The notes under the pieces were generated by a model. The model was given only the letters and a program-made list of their open reading frames with translations. It was not told where the DNA came from and searched no databases. This document shows positions 29,447 to 38,101 of a stretch of DNA of 60,000 nt, in pieces. How positions within the stretch are numbered: position 1 is the first letter of the stretch; each line of letters starts with the position of its first letter. The DNA is from Prorocentrum cordatum (Eukaryota; Sar; Dinophyceae; Prorocentrales; Prorocentraceae): NCBI GenBank assembly GCA_963575745.1, contig CAUYUJ010005014.1, positions 176,001 to 236,000 of the forward strand, read 5' to 3'. The translations under genes and the position numbers were made by a program.

Positions 29447-30708
29447 GCGTCCGCGGCGGCCGGGGCATCAGCCCCCCGGCCGCCGCGTCCGCGTCCACCC
29501 TCGCGGCCGCGCCCGCGGCCCTTCCCGCGGCCGCCGCCGCCGCCACCTCCTCCGCCGCCGTCGCCGCGCCCGTCATCATGACCAGAGCCGCGGCCCCTCG
29601 CACGCGAGATCTGCTCCTCGCGCCACTGCCGCTGCTGCTTCAAAGTGAAGACCTCGTCCTTCTAGATTTGGGCGATGTACTTCGTGTGCTCTGGCAAGAC
29701 CAGGCCGCCGTACTCGTTGACCGTGGAGGCGACGACCGCGTCGAGGTCCTGGAAGTCTGGGCTCCGAGGGTTTCGGGCCACCGCCATCCCGATCTGGACG
29801 AGGTAGCGCACCAGGACCTCGATGCCCACGAGGCTGGGCAGGTTCAGCATGTCCTGCTGCTGGAAGGCGTGCAGCGCGTCGGTCAGGCGACGATGTGTGC
29901 GCGTGATGTTGCTGTTGGGCGAGATGCCCGACTTGTGGACGAAGTCCAGGTGGTGCGTGACCCACTCCATGCCCGTGGCACGCAGCGTCCGCATGTACTC
30001 GTGAGCGACCCTCTGGCCGCCGAGGGGGAAGGATGGGACCGAGGCCGCGTACTGGAGGGCCAAGGAGTCGACGAACGAGGAGAGGCGCTGGCCAGTCAGC
30101 GGGTCGCGGGTGTCGCCCGCAACCCGCGCGTCCTTGCGGTGGTCGGAGATGAAAGCCCTCTCCCAGGCGTCCTTATCCGAGTCGGCCACGAGCTGGCAGA
30201 AGGTCCAGCAGCCGTCGATCATCATGAGCCCGCAGAGGTAGTCCTCGTCGCCGGCGGCGTCGGGGGTGATGAACGCGGCTGGGTCGCTGAGGACCTGGGC
30301 GGGGATCTCGTCCCCGAAGGCGCGGTGCGACGGGTCGGCGACTCGCCAGACCCCCGCCGTACCTGGTGGCGCCGCGGGCGCCAGGCCGACCTGGCCGAGG
30401 ACGAGGGCGAGCGAGCCCGCCTGCTGCCTGATCCGCGTGAGGTCCACGGCGGGGATCGGCTTGTCGAAGACATAACTCTCATGCCACTGAGCTGCAGGGA
30501 AAGGGCCGTTGCGCGCCAGCGCGACGACACGATGCACGTTCAGGTCCAGCCTCTGGACCGAGTAGTCGGGTGTGCTGGCGATCCAGACGCCCGGCGTGGG
30601 CGTCTGGACGAGAAGGACGCGGTGATGCCACCGCAGGCCCGCAGCATCGTCGGGGAAGTCGATGAGGACCTGCGGCTCTGCCAGGTCCAGCGTGAGGCGG
30701 GCCGCCAT
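29444..30708 (-). pseudogene. Gag-like ORF of the YR retrotransposon, one in-frame stop
   Basis: Begins at ATG 30,708 (MAARLTLDLAEPQVLIDFPD) and is open for 348 codons to a TAG at 29,662-29,664. The same frame then continues KDEVFTLKQQRQWREEQISR and an RG/GGG-rich tail to the stop that overlaps pol. Recognisable blocks are WVTHHLDFVHKSGISPNSNI, RLTDALHAFQQQDMLNLPSL and GIEVLVRYLVQIGMAVARNP with SPDFQDLDAVVASTVNEYGG, which recur in dinoflagellate DIRS-type elements. The RG-rich C-terminus could bind RNA. I call it Gag-like from position and composition; no structural domain was identified. The single stop may be a mutation. Confidence 0.65.
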
Positions 30709-30715
30709 CTCAAGC

Positions 30716-31102
30716 TCACGCCCGCAGCGCGAGCTGGCTCGGCGTCACTGGCCGGCCAGTCACCACGAGCGGCGGCTGAGGCGCAGCGCGGTCTGGGACC
30801 GGCGGCACCTCGGCGGCGAGGGCGACGGCGAGCGGGCCCGCCGGAGACCAGCAGCGCGTGGCGAGCCAGCCGAGGCCAGCGCCAGCCGCCGCGGCCAGCC
30901 ACACGGAGGACCAGCCGGGGCCTCCCGGCGCCTCCGATGTCGAGCAGGGCTCGCTGTGGCTGGAGGCCGGCCCGCTGCACGTCAGCAAGCAGGTCTGGGC
31001 CGGGCAGGGCGGGCAGCTGCAAGGCGGGCACGCGTGCCCCCGCAGCAGCCAGAGCTCGGCCAGGCGCGCGCCGACCTCGAAGAGGTACACGGGAGCGGCC
31101 AT
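30716..31102 (-). CDS. Small cysteine-rich membrane-like ORF at the 5' end of the YR retrotransposon
   Basis: Intact minus-strand ORF of 128 residues, ATG at 31,102, just inside repeat A1; its TGA lies 8 bp before the Gag ATG. It starts MAAPVYLFEVGARLAELWLL, followed by a Cys cluster (HACPPCSCPPCPAQTCLLTC), then a hydrophobic span SSVWLAAAAGAGLGWLA and a Pro/Val-rich tail. It looks like a small membrane protein with a metal- or disulfide-binding knuckle. Position and intactness, compared with the broken downstream ORFs, make it a credible element gene. Function unknown. Confidence 0.55.
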   Translation of the reverse strand: MAAPVYLFEVGARLAELWLLRGHACPPCSCPPCPAQTCLLTCSGPASSHSEPCSTSEAPGGPGWSSVWLAAAAGAGLGWLATRCWSPAGPLAVALAAEVPPVPDRAAPQPPLVVTGRPVTPSQLALRA

Positions 31103-31118
31103 GCGCGGACGTGACTCC

Positions 31119-31198
31119 TGCCGAAAGACCTCCAGAGCACAAATGTGTACGGTCGTGCTCGAAGAGAGGTGAGGCACAATTATCTTCAAATAACTTCA

Positions 31199-31199
<1 letters not shown>
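31119..31199 (-). repeat. Split direct repeat A1 (element 5' terminus)
   Basis: 81-bp match to A2 at 24,693-24,773 with about three differences. The element's 5' edge is within four bases of a TA microsatellite. Confidence 0.85.

Positions 31200-31202
<3 letters not shown>

Positions 31203-31231
<29 letters not shown>
31203..31231. repeat. TA dinucleotide run, right flank of retrotransposon
   Basis: Alternating TA immediately outside repeat A1; counterpart of the run at 24,466-24,502. Confidence 0.9.
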
Positions 31232-31234
<3 letters not shown>

Positions 31235-31322
31235 CATGTAACGACATCCAGTGTGTCGATAGACACTCCTTGCCAGAAAGTGAAAACGGTATCTGGCATA
31301 ATGTCGGCGCAGTCGACCCCGG

Positions 31323-31514
31323 TTGTTTCGTCGCCCGAGTGTTGGGCTTCAGCAAGAGAGCATCAACGCAGCCATAAGCTCCTGTGTCCGCCACGGCGCC
31401 ATCTGCGGCGGCAGCGCCGCGGACGCCTCCCTGTCCGTCTTGGTCTTCAGCGTGGTCACGAGCGTGGCCACCCTCGACATGCGCTCCTTCATGACGGAGC
31501 CAGGACCAGGATAA
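31323..31514 (+). other. Possible plus-strand exon
   Basis: The plus frame reads GLQQESINAAISSCVRHGAI and ASLSVLVFSVVTSVATLDMR, ending at a TAA. The composition is protein-like and the minus strand is closed here. No partner exon or splice sites were confirmed. Confidence 0.25.
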
Positions 31515-31614
31515 AAATCGGGTGAGGCTGAATCGAGAATCTCAAAAGTCTGGCGGCTCTGAAAAATGCCTCGGGCGTCGCGGCCTTCTCAGAGTGGTCC
31601 GGACCGCTCTGGGA

Positions 31615-31745
31615 CTCGCCATCGCTCGGACGTCAATTTCTTTTTTTTTGGGGGTTTCGTGCGTGGTTCTTTCGCCAAATGGTCAAGGATGTTCCTCGAT
31701 GGCCCTCGCCGAAGGAAAAATGCACACGTCCGAGCGATGCCAAGG
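31615..31745. repeat. Inverted repeat with T-run
   Basis: CATCGCTCGGACGT at 31,621 is mirrored by ACGTCCGAGCGATG at about 31,727, enclosing a T9 run and a 90-bp loop. The surrounding 31,750-32,060 holds no recognised gene. Confidence 0.6.
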
Positions 31746-32061
31746 GGAGCGTTCCAGAAGGCCTTGGAACGGATTTCTCCTCGTCTTGGCCCCGTCCGAT
31801 CCTTGGCTCTCTGCGACGCGAAGTGTGCCCACGCCTTCGGGGGAGGCAAATAGCGGCATACGGATACCCCTCAAGTCTCACAATAACAGTGGGGTAGGGG
31901 GGCGGCAAAAAGCGGCTTGACAGCGCGTCCAGGACCCCCCCAAGAGCTGTGCAGCACCGGGTCCAACATCGAGAGTCCCTCACAATCTTGTTTGACGAGG
32001 CCTGTGAGACGCCCTCAAAAATAGACGCCCCCTCCCATTAATTTAGATCCGGAAGAACATT

Positions 32062-32115
32062 TTGGAGGCCCGCGCGGACTTCTCGGAGCGGCGCTGGGCC
32101 CCCCCTCCCTGGCGC
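32062..32115 (+). repeat. Intron foldback element family 1, half copy
   Basis: GGAGGCCCGCGCGGACTTCT and the following CGGCGCTGGGCCCCCCCTCC match the left half of family-1 elements. The right arm is missing or highly diverged. Confidence 0.55.
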
Positions 32116-32271
32116 ACGGAGCGTGCCAAGGGAATTGCCAGGTCCCTTGCGCGCGGAGCGGGCCCAAACAGGCAATCGGAGCACGTGTCTGCCCAAACGG
32201 GAGTCGAATACTCAGACGGGCAACTGGGGCACAAGTTCGCGCCTTCACGCCCAAGTCTGGAAAATTTGGAT

Positions 32272-32395
32272 GTACAGCAGGGGCCCGACCACAAGAAACC
32301 TTCACAAGAAACCCAACCCTGAGACCCCAGGGCGTCCATTGATGTTTGGTGTGGGAACGTCACGCTGTTTACAGCACAACCAACGAAACCCAAGA
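32272..32395 (+). repeat. Dispersed repeat 3, copy 1
   Basis: ACAAGAAACCTTCACAAGAA through CCAACCCTGAGACCCCAGGG to CAACGAAACCCAAG is repeated at 34,903-35,025 with about 15 percent differences. It lies in the region 3' of gene E. Confidence 0.75.
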
Positions 32396-32473
32396 AACCC
32401 AGGGCACCCTGGAGGCGAGCAGGGTGTTTCTTGGCATTGGTCTCCACTGCTTGCAGCTTTTTCTGCTTCGAGC

Positions 32474-33108
32474 CTCGTAGCAGCCCCTCAGCGTGTCCGA
32501 GTCGGAGAAGAGGTCACTGAGGCCACCTCGCTTGGCGAGCGCCATCCTCTCATGCCGGTCCGACTGCATCTGCGCGATCACTGCCTCCAAGGTGCGGCCG
32601 CGGAGCACCGACATGATGTTGGAGGCCGTGAACTTGAAGCTCGGATGACCCGTCGAAGCCGATTTCTTGAACCCCAACCAGTCGGCCCCGACCGACTCCG
32701 TCGGCATGGTGGAGCACGAGCTCGTGGGGCCGCCCTGCGGATCCACCGGTGGAGGCTGAGACAAGGCGGGGTCCTCCCTGGCGAAAAACGATCTAGGGCG
32801 CAGCTTGGTGAGTGCTTTGCTGTAGACGTTGCGCGGTGGCCGAGGCGAGTGCGCCGAGTATGTCATCGTCCTGTCCTTAGTGCCTTTACGGACCGGGCCG
32901 CGAACCTGCTGGCTCGCCAGACGTGCGGCCACGTCGGCGTTGAGAACCTGGGTGACGTCGAAATCCTCAGGGTCGATATTCAAGACGTAGGAGCGCTTGC
33001 TCACGAATTTGACTATGATGCTCTGGGCATCCTCGAGGTCCAGCTCCTTGGCCGCCATCTCCGTCTCGATGTCCTCGATCCGCACATCCTGAAATGCGGC
33101 CTCGCTCC
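32474..33108 (-). CDS. Gene E exon 3
   Basis: Minus-strand exon of 635 nt. The 3' site is GAACAG|GGAGCG at 33,108; the likely 5' site is TACGAG|GCTCGA (GC-type) at 32,474, phase 0. It reads GSEAAFQDVRIEDIETEMAA, DAQSIIVKFVSKRSYVLNID, ADVAARLASQQVRGPVRKG, then a Pro/Ser-rich linker and SVLRGRTLEAVIAQMQSDRH, ERMALAKRGGLSDLFSDSDT. The N-terminal half looks helical and acidic, the C-terminal part amphipathic. The frame is open across the whole exon and the junctions agree in phase with exon 2. No domain recognised; function unknown. Confidence 0.6.
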
Positions 33109-33172
33109 CTGTTCGGGTGCTCGCACTGGACAGGTCTCCTTAGAGGACGAAGTAATTTCACAAACGTAGACT

Positions 33173-33270
33173 TTCGGAGCTCTGGATCTCTTGGATCGGC
33201 GCCGGAGGCGCCGCCAGGGGGGCCCAACGACGATCCAGGACATCCGCGCAGAGCTCCGACAGTTCATGTT
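33173..33270 (+). repeat. Intron foldback element family 1, in gene E intron 2
   Basis: Left arm GAGCTCTGGATCTCTTGGAT, core with GGCGCCGGAGGCGCCGCC, right arm and end GAGCTCCGACAGTTCATG. It occupies the middle of the 190-bp GC-AG intron 33,109-33,298, opposite in orientation to the gene. Confidence 0.75.
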
Positions 33271-33298
33271 TGTGCTGCTGTTTCTTCTTCTTCGTCGC

Positions 33299-33467
33299 CT
33301 TTCGCCAGCATGGCAACCCCGTGCAGCACGTCCGTGGGCGAGTGCCCGCCAGCCGCGCTGCGCAGTAACTCCTGGGAGTAGAACGCTGGCCTGTGCTCGG
33401 AGGACAGCGTCACCGACCGCTGGAAGAGCCCAGGCTTGGTCCACGGATTGTGCCCCACGGACACCAC
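33299..33467 (-). CDS. Gene E exon 2
   Basis: Minus-strand exon of 169 nt starting at GCAGAG|GTGGTG (33,467) and ending GCGAAAG|GCGACG (GC-type, 33,299). It reads VVSVGHNPWTKPGLFQRSVT, LSSEHRPAFYSQELLRSAAG and PTDVLHGVAMLAK. It enters in phase 0 and leaves in phase 1, matching both neighbours. No family recognised. Confidence 0.6.
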
Positions 33468-33499
33468 CTCTGCACGGCTTCCCCCGGGGAGGGAGGACG

Positions 33500-33580
33500 A
33501 GGAGGAGGAGGAGGAGGAGGAGGAGGAGGAGGAGGAGGAGGGAGGAGGAGGAGGAGGAGGAGGAGGAGGAGGAGGAGGAG
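33500..33580. repeat. GGA microsatellite in gene E intron 1
   Basis: GAGGAG tract inside the 153-bp intron 33,468-33,620. Confidence 0.9.
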
Positions 33581-33620
33581 GACGGGTCGCCTAAGCCCTT
33601 CGGAGACACCCTCCAAGCAC

Positions 33621-33762
33621 CTCCCCAGACGTCCGCCGATGTGGCCTTTCCGATCCGCGGCCCCAGAGGTCCAGGCCCTCCCGCAGGGCCAGCTCTTTTT
33701 CGGCCTGGCTCCACTTCAAATTGCCCCCGTGCACGAGCAGGGGCCCCAGGGCCCCAGGGGCT
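33621..33762 (-). CDS. Gene E exon 1 (first recognised)
   Basis: Minus-strand exon ending at GGGGAG|GTGCTT (GT, 33,621), phase 0. It reads PLLVHGGNLKWSQAEKELAL, REGLDLWGRGSERPHRRTSGE. The upstream limit is approximate, near CTCTCAG at 33,763. The intron to exon 2 is GT-AG with GAGGTG repeated at both ends. Helix plus basic tail; function unknown. Confidence 0.5.
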
Positions 33763-33769
33763 GAGAGCG

Positions 33770-34100
33770 AGAAGCGCTGGATTGAAAAAGGATTACGTCG
33801 TCGGAGGTCTTTCGGGCGACAGAAAGGTGCATGAGCCGCACATGCCGCCCCCATGCGAATGAACAGAACAACGCATGGGAAACGGAGGAGAACGGGGACA
33901 TCCAGGGAGTCCTGGAATTCGGGGACTTCTTTGTGCCTCCCTGGGTCCCCCAATGAGCGCAGACTCACTGCGGCCCGCGCGGAATTCTCGGGCCGGCCCT
34001 GGTCCCGCCACCCTGGCACGGCAGGGGCGCCCCCCGGCACGGCAAGGGCGTCGCCGCAGGCGCCGCCGCTTGGGAAACTCCAAGGCACCGCCACTGCTGC
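33770..34100. other. No gene recognised
   Basis: Mixed GC-rich sequence between gene E and a MITE. Short ORFs on both strands, none convincing. Confidence 0.35.
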
Positions 34101-34101
34101 A

Positions 34102-34286
34102 GCAGGCTCGTGTCGTGCTGACTTCGGCGGTGGCGACTGGCACCGCGGGGATCGCTGAATCGTGAACGATCGGCCGCTCCCGAGACGTCAAATCGTCCAA
34201 GGCCGATTCTGGGTCGCCGGCGGCATTCCGTGTTGAGCGCCCGCGGCAGGGTGGCCGCAGGTCGGCATGGCGCGAACCTGCCGTGC
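34102..34286. mobile_element. MITE family 2, copy 2
   Basis: Starts GCAGGCTCGTGTCGTGCTGA and ends GCGCGAACCTGCCGTG, with the GAACGATCGGCCGCT internal block. The ends are more diverged than in the 37,904 copy. Confidence 0.6.
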
Positions 34287-34583
34287 TCCTCGGACCTCTC
34301 CCGGGCGCGTTCTGGCCAAAACGTCGGGGCGAACCCCATACGTGGCGACGACGAGCCTCCCGGGAGGCCCCCGAGAAGGGGAGGGCGGACGAAGGGCAGC
34401 GGCATCGGTACCCTTCCCTCCTCCGAGCCTCGGGGGTCCACAAAAATCCGATGCCTTGATTTCTTCCATACAGGATCCCGGGAGGTCTCGACCCTTTCCC
34501 CAGCGTTTGTTGACGTTCCCTGGGCCCGGCGAGGGCCTCCAGAGGCCGAAAACAGCGAAAAACCTCCATCTTGTTTTGTCAAC

Positions 34584-34902
34584 ACGTTGGATCTCTGGGT
34601 GCAGCGCACGTCTGAGAAATCCTCGCTCCGCCCTACAAATTTTGGGACGCACAGATACATACTAGCACTATATGTCCTGCTTGGAGGCGCGCGTCCGACC
34701 CGAACATATAGTATACCCAGCTTGTAATAGATCGTTTCCCGAGCAGTGTGGCCAGCATGACACCGCCACGACGCATATATAATACAACATTTCTCGGTGC
34801 GCGCGTCGCCCCTTTGGGGGCGACGCGCACGTAGTATTAGCATACGTTGGATCTCTGGGTCCAGCGCAGGTCTGCGAAATCCGCGCTCCGCCCGACAAAC
34901 TG
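34584..34902. repeat. 58-bp direct repeats flanking a 200-bp hairpin insertion
   Basis: ACGTTGGATCTCTGGGTGCA (34,584-34,641) recurs as a near-identical 58-bp block at 34,844-34,902, offset 260 bp. Between them lies AT-richer DNA ending in a strong hairpin, GCGTCGCCCC/GGGGCGACGC (34,799-34,831). The stretch 34,290-34,583 before it has no recognised gene. Confidence 0.75.
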
Positions 34903-35025
34903 ACAGCAGGAGCTCGGACACAAGAAACCTTCCACAAGAAGCCCAACCCTGAGACCCCAGGACGGCCATCGATTTCTGGTATGGGAACGTCACGATTCCC
35001 ATAGCAAAACCATCGAAACCCAATC
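34903..35025 (+). repeat. Dispersed repeat 3, copy 2
   Basis: Homologous to 32,272-32,395. Its right end runs directly into MITE family 2 copy 3. Confidence 0.7.
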
Positions 35026-35205
35026 GTGTCGTGACGACCCTGGCGTTGGTTCTTCACACCACGCGGATCGTTCAGCCTTGAACGACCGACGAATTATCAA
35101 TTGCCAGATCGTTTCGTGTTGGCCGATTCTGGGACGCTGGAGGCGTTCAACCTTGAACGCCCACCCCAGGGCCGTCGCCGCATCGACACGACACGAACCT
35201 GCCGT
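35025..35205. mobile_element. MITE family 2, copy 3
   Basis: Internal blocks GGCGTTCAACCTTGAACGCC and TTCAGCCTTGAACGACCG, and the right end ACGACACGAACCTGCCGTG, match the other copies; the left end is shortened where it joins dispersed repeat 3. Confidence 0.65.
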
Positions 35206-35253
35206 GTGGAGGCGCGCGGGCCTGCCTTCTCGACGTCGGCGCCGACGCCACGA

Positions 35254-35258
35254 ATATA

Positions 35259-35313
<55 letters not shown>

Positions 35314-35401
35314 GTGTATATATATATACATACACACAGATATATATATATATATATATATACCAGAACCATGGCGCGCGCTTCGCGCGCGCTCCGGTTC
35401 T
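35254..35401. repeat. TA microsatellite followed by a GC hairpin
   Basis: About 110 bp of TA/TATG repeats end in the hairpin 35,365-35,401 (AGAACC, GCGCGCGCTTCGCGCGCG, GGTTCT). The same TA-then-hairpin arrangement heads the 1.86-kb repeat at 19,881. A perfect 18-bp palindrome, CCCAGAAGGCCTTCTGGG, lies at 35,537-35,554. Confidence 0.8.
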
Positions 35402-35595
35402 AGCAGGCCCCAGGCCTTGACGAATTCACTGCTCCACTGAAGTAGTGGACCACAGTCCACGCATACGAATCCGCACTCCGAAAGGCCTTCGAGGAAAATG
35501 GTTGTGTAGGGGGGCGGAGGCCGTATGAATCGGGTTCCCAGAAGGCCTTCTGGGAGCATGGGTTTGGGGCGTCTTGGGGAGCCTGTTGGGGCGTG

Positions 35596-35597
<2 letters not shown>

Positions 35598-35652
<55 letters not shown>
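35598..35652. repeat. GTC trinucleotide microsatellite
   Basis: Pure GTC repeats with one variant near the right end. Confidence 0.95.
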
Positions 35653-35656
<4 letters not shown>

Positions 35657-35819
35657 GTTGCAGCGACCCATTCCCGAACCTGACCTTGGGGGTGGCCTAA
35701 CCTGGCGCAACCCCGATTGGCAACAGACCCGACACGTTCCGTCCAAACTGAACGCCAGGTTCGCACGCGCCCAGCACGAAGGGACGGCAACTGCGGTCGC
35801 CAGTTGTCTCGCGCCGAGT

Positions 35820-36720
35820 CCGTACGTTTTACTACGGGGACGGGCTGAGTTTTGCCTCTTGAAGGCCCTCTTGGGGCCCTCTTCGACCATCTTGAAGCCA
35901 TCTCGGGCCCTCTTGGGCCTCGCTGAGGCTGTCCTGGGGCCCTCTAGGGCGTCCTCGGAAACCGGAAACCATGTTCCCGGAGAGACTTCCGGGAACATGA
36001 TTTCGATCGAGGCCCTCTTGGGGCCTCCTGGGCCGTCTTCGGGACCTCTTGGGCCGTCTCGGGGGGTTCGGTGAGCCCCGCAGGCCGACCCTTTTGGGCC
36101 GTCTGGGGCCCTCTTGGGTCTCTCTTGGGCGGTCTTGGGGCTCCGCGGGGGCGTCTGGGGCACTGCGAAGACGAAGCCAGCGAGTATGCTGAAAATGTAC
36201 GTTTTACAACGGAAATGGGCCGATGTTTGCCTTTTGAAGGCCCTCTTGGGGCCCTCTTCGGCCATCTTCAAGCCATCTCGGGCCCCTCGCTGAGGCTGTC
36301 TTGTGGGCCTCTTGGGCGTCCTCGGAACCCGGAAACCATGTTCCCGGAGAGACTTCCGGGAACATGATTTCGATCGAGGCCCTCTTGGGCCTCCCTGAGG
36401 CCTCCTGGGCCGGCTTTGGGGCCTCTTGGGCCGTCTCGGGGGGTTCGGTGAGCCCCACAGGCCGACGCTTTTGGGCCGTCTGGGGCCCTCTTGGGTCTCT
36501 CTTGGGCTGTCTTGGGGCTCCGCGGGGGCGTCTGGGGCACTGTGAAGGCGAAGCCAGCGAGTATGCCGAAAATGTACGCTTCACGGAGTAAATGTGCAGA
36601 TGTTTGCCTCTTGAAGGCCCTCTTGGGGCCCTCAGTGTCCCTCTTGGGGCTCTCTTGGGGCCCTCAGGGGACCACTTGGGGCCTCTTGTGGCCTCTTCGG
36701 AGGCTTCTGGAGACTGAGGG
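35820..36720. repeat. 373-bp tandem repeat, about 2.4 copies, with palindrome
   Basis: GTACGTTTTAC-type starts at 35,824, 36,197 and 36,572 (periods 373 and 375). Each full unit contains GAAGGCCCTCTTGGGGCCCT repeats and the palindrome CATGTTCCCGGA / TCCGGGAACATG (35,970-35,999 and 36,337-36,366). It shares the CTTGGGG periodic text of the 20-kb region. Confidence 0.85.
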
Positions 36721-36765
36721 CTGGAATTTTCGGCGAGGGGGCCACGATCCTCGTGAGGGGTGCAA

Positions 36766-37575
36766 GCCAGACTGCCTTTGCAAAACTCTCGAACGATTCG
36801 GCCTGCCTGCCCTGATTGTGGAAATGGTTAAACGTATTTATTCTCAACGGTAACGACATGCTGGCCTTGCTCAAGGGTGCCCCCTTTCACCATATCGCTT
36901 TATAACAATTCAAACCGTTATGCTACACGACGCTTTTGCTCTTCTGGCATTGGAAAGAGAACCCGGATACATTGCCACCCGCGACATACGCTACGCCGAC
37001 TATGCACTGTTGGTTCCGAAGCATATTTCAAATTTGCAACTTTTGCTTGATGCAATCTTTTTGGAAGGACAGAAATACGGCATGGAAATGAATTGGATCG
37101 AAATCTTACAAATCCAAATTGAATTTGCTGGTGCGATCACAAGACCCACGGGCGAACCGATCAAGACCGTCAGGGAAGCCAAATACCTTGGAGGGATCGT
37201 GTCCTGCGATGGGCGGGCAGAGAACGAGCTGTCCCGCCGCATTGGCGAAAGCGCACATGCACTAAAACACCTGTAAGAATTGTCGGCGCACGCTTCTGTT
37301 GGGAAATACTGGAAGTGGCATATTTACTCAAGTTGTGTGGTCAGCAAGCTCCTGCATTCGTAAGATTCGTTTCGGCTGCTCAAGGCTGACAGAGATCGCC
37401 TGGACGCTCTTCATTGCAGGCGCTTGCGAAAGATCATTGGCATCCCACGTGCGTGCTACTCGCGCGTGTATAACGCAAGCGTCATAGAGAAGGGCAGGCT
37501 CCAAGCCGTTGCCGCACGTGTTATAGACAAGCGAACAAGTTTGTACAACCAGATCGCTGCTCCATCGGACAAACT
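36766..37575 (+). pseudogene. LINE reverse transcriptase 3' fragment
   Basis: The plus strand reads DCLCKTLERFGLPALIVEMV, as after RT motif A. A frame break at 36,853 is followed by a degraded QGxPLS region and then IRYADYALLVPKHISNLQLL (motif C; YADD is YADY, 36,992-37,003), EPIKTVREAKYLGGIVSCDG (motif E-like). After another shift come RLLKADRDRLDALHCRRLRK, IIGIPRACYSRVYNASVI and RTSLYNQIAAPSD, the standard LINE C-terminal region. It is less GC-rich than its surroundings. It lacks ORF1, the endonuclease and the RT fingers, and carries at least three frame breaks. Confidence 0.8.
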
Positions 37576-37801
37576 TCAAGGGCTCCTAAGTTCGCGCTTC
37601 GCGCTGCGCGAAGCGCGAAGCGCGAATAACTTCGCGCTCTCGCGCCGCCCCCCCAAAGGGAGAAGAGGAGGACGAGGAGGAGGGGGAGGAGGAACGAGGA
37701 CGGCGAAGCGCGAATAACTTCGCGCCCTCGGGGGAGCCCTTGGTCATTAGACAAACGGACAAGTTTGTACAGACAGATCGCTGCCCCATCGGACAAACCT
37801 C
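37524..37801. repeat. 50-bp direct repeats of LINE sequence flanking a GC-palindrome insert
   Basis: ACAAGTTTGTACAACCAGAT and following bases (to about 37,575) recur at about 37,757-37,801. Between them is a 170-bp insert with the nested palindrome TTCGCGCTTCGCG / CGCGAAGCGCGAA and a GGA tract. Confidence 0.75.
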
Positions 37802-37903
37802 TGGTAAAAAAACAGCTCGTGTGCGGCGCGGGCGGCTCCCCGAGGAATTGGGGCTCCTCGCGGGCACGGAGGCCGCCCAAGAAGACAGCAGTGGGCAGAC
37901 GAA

Positions 37904-38101
37904 GCGTACGGCAGGTTCGTGTCGTGCCGACCCCGGCGTTGGTTTTTGACACCGCGGGGATCGTTCAACCTTGAACGATCGGCCGCTGCCGCAACGTCCG
38001 ATCGTTCAACATCGATCGATTCTGGGTCGCCGGCGGCGTTCAACCTTGAACGCCCACGCTGGGGTCGCCGCCGGTCGACACGACACGAACCTACCGTACG
38101 C
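37904..38101. mobile_element. MITE family 2, best-preserved copy
   Basis: 198 bp. Left end GCGTACGGCAGGTTCGTGTC; the right end is its complement with about two differences over 29 bp. Internal block GTTCAACCTTGAACGATCGG. No ORF of note. Serves as the type copy for the family. Confidence 0.8.

Larger units (their letters stand above)
24508..31199 (-). mobile_element. Tyrosine-recombinase (DIRS/PAT-like) retrotransposon with split direct repeats, complete but decayed
   Basis: Minus-strand element of 6,692 bp. In its own 5' to 3' direction: repeat A1 (31,199-31,119), a small Cys-rich ORF, a Gag-like ORF, RT, RNase H, a methyltransferase-like domain, a tyrosine recombinase, then repeats B1 (24,935-24,777), A2 (24,773-24,693) and B2 (24,666-24,508). 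The A1-ORFs-B1-A2-B2 order is the split-direct-repeat arrangement of PAT/Ngaro-type YR retrotransposons, which integrate through a circular intermediate with a recombinase instead of an integrase. The two A copies differ at about 3 of 81 positions and the two B copies at fewer than 10 of 159 by eye. Several frameshifts, an in-frame stop and a mutated RT box show the copy is dead. Similar RT/YR elements are frequent in dinoflagellate genomes. Confidence 0.85.
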
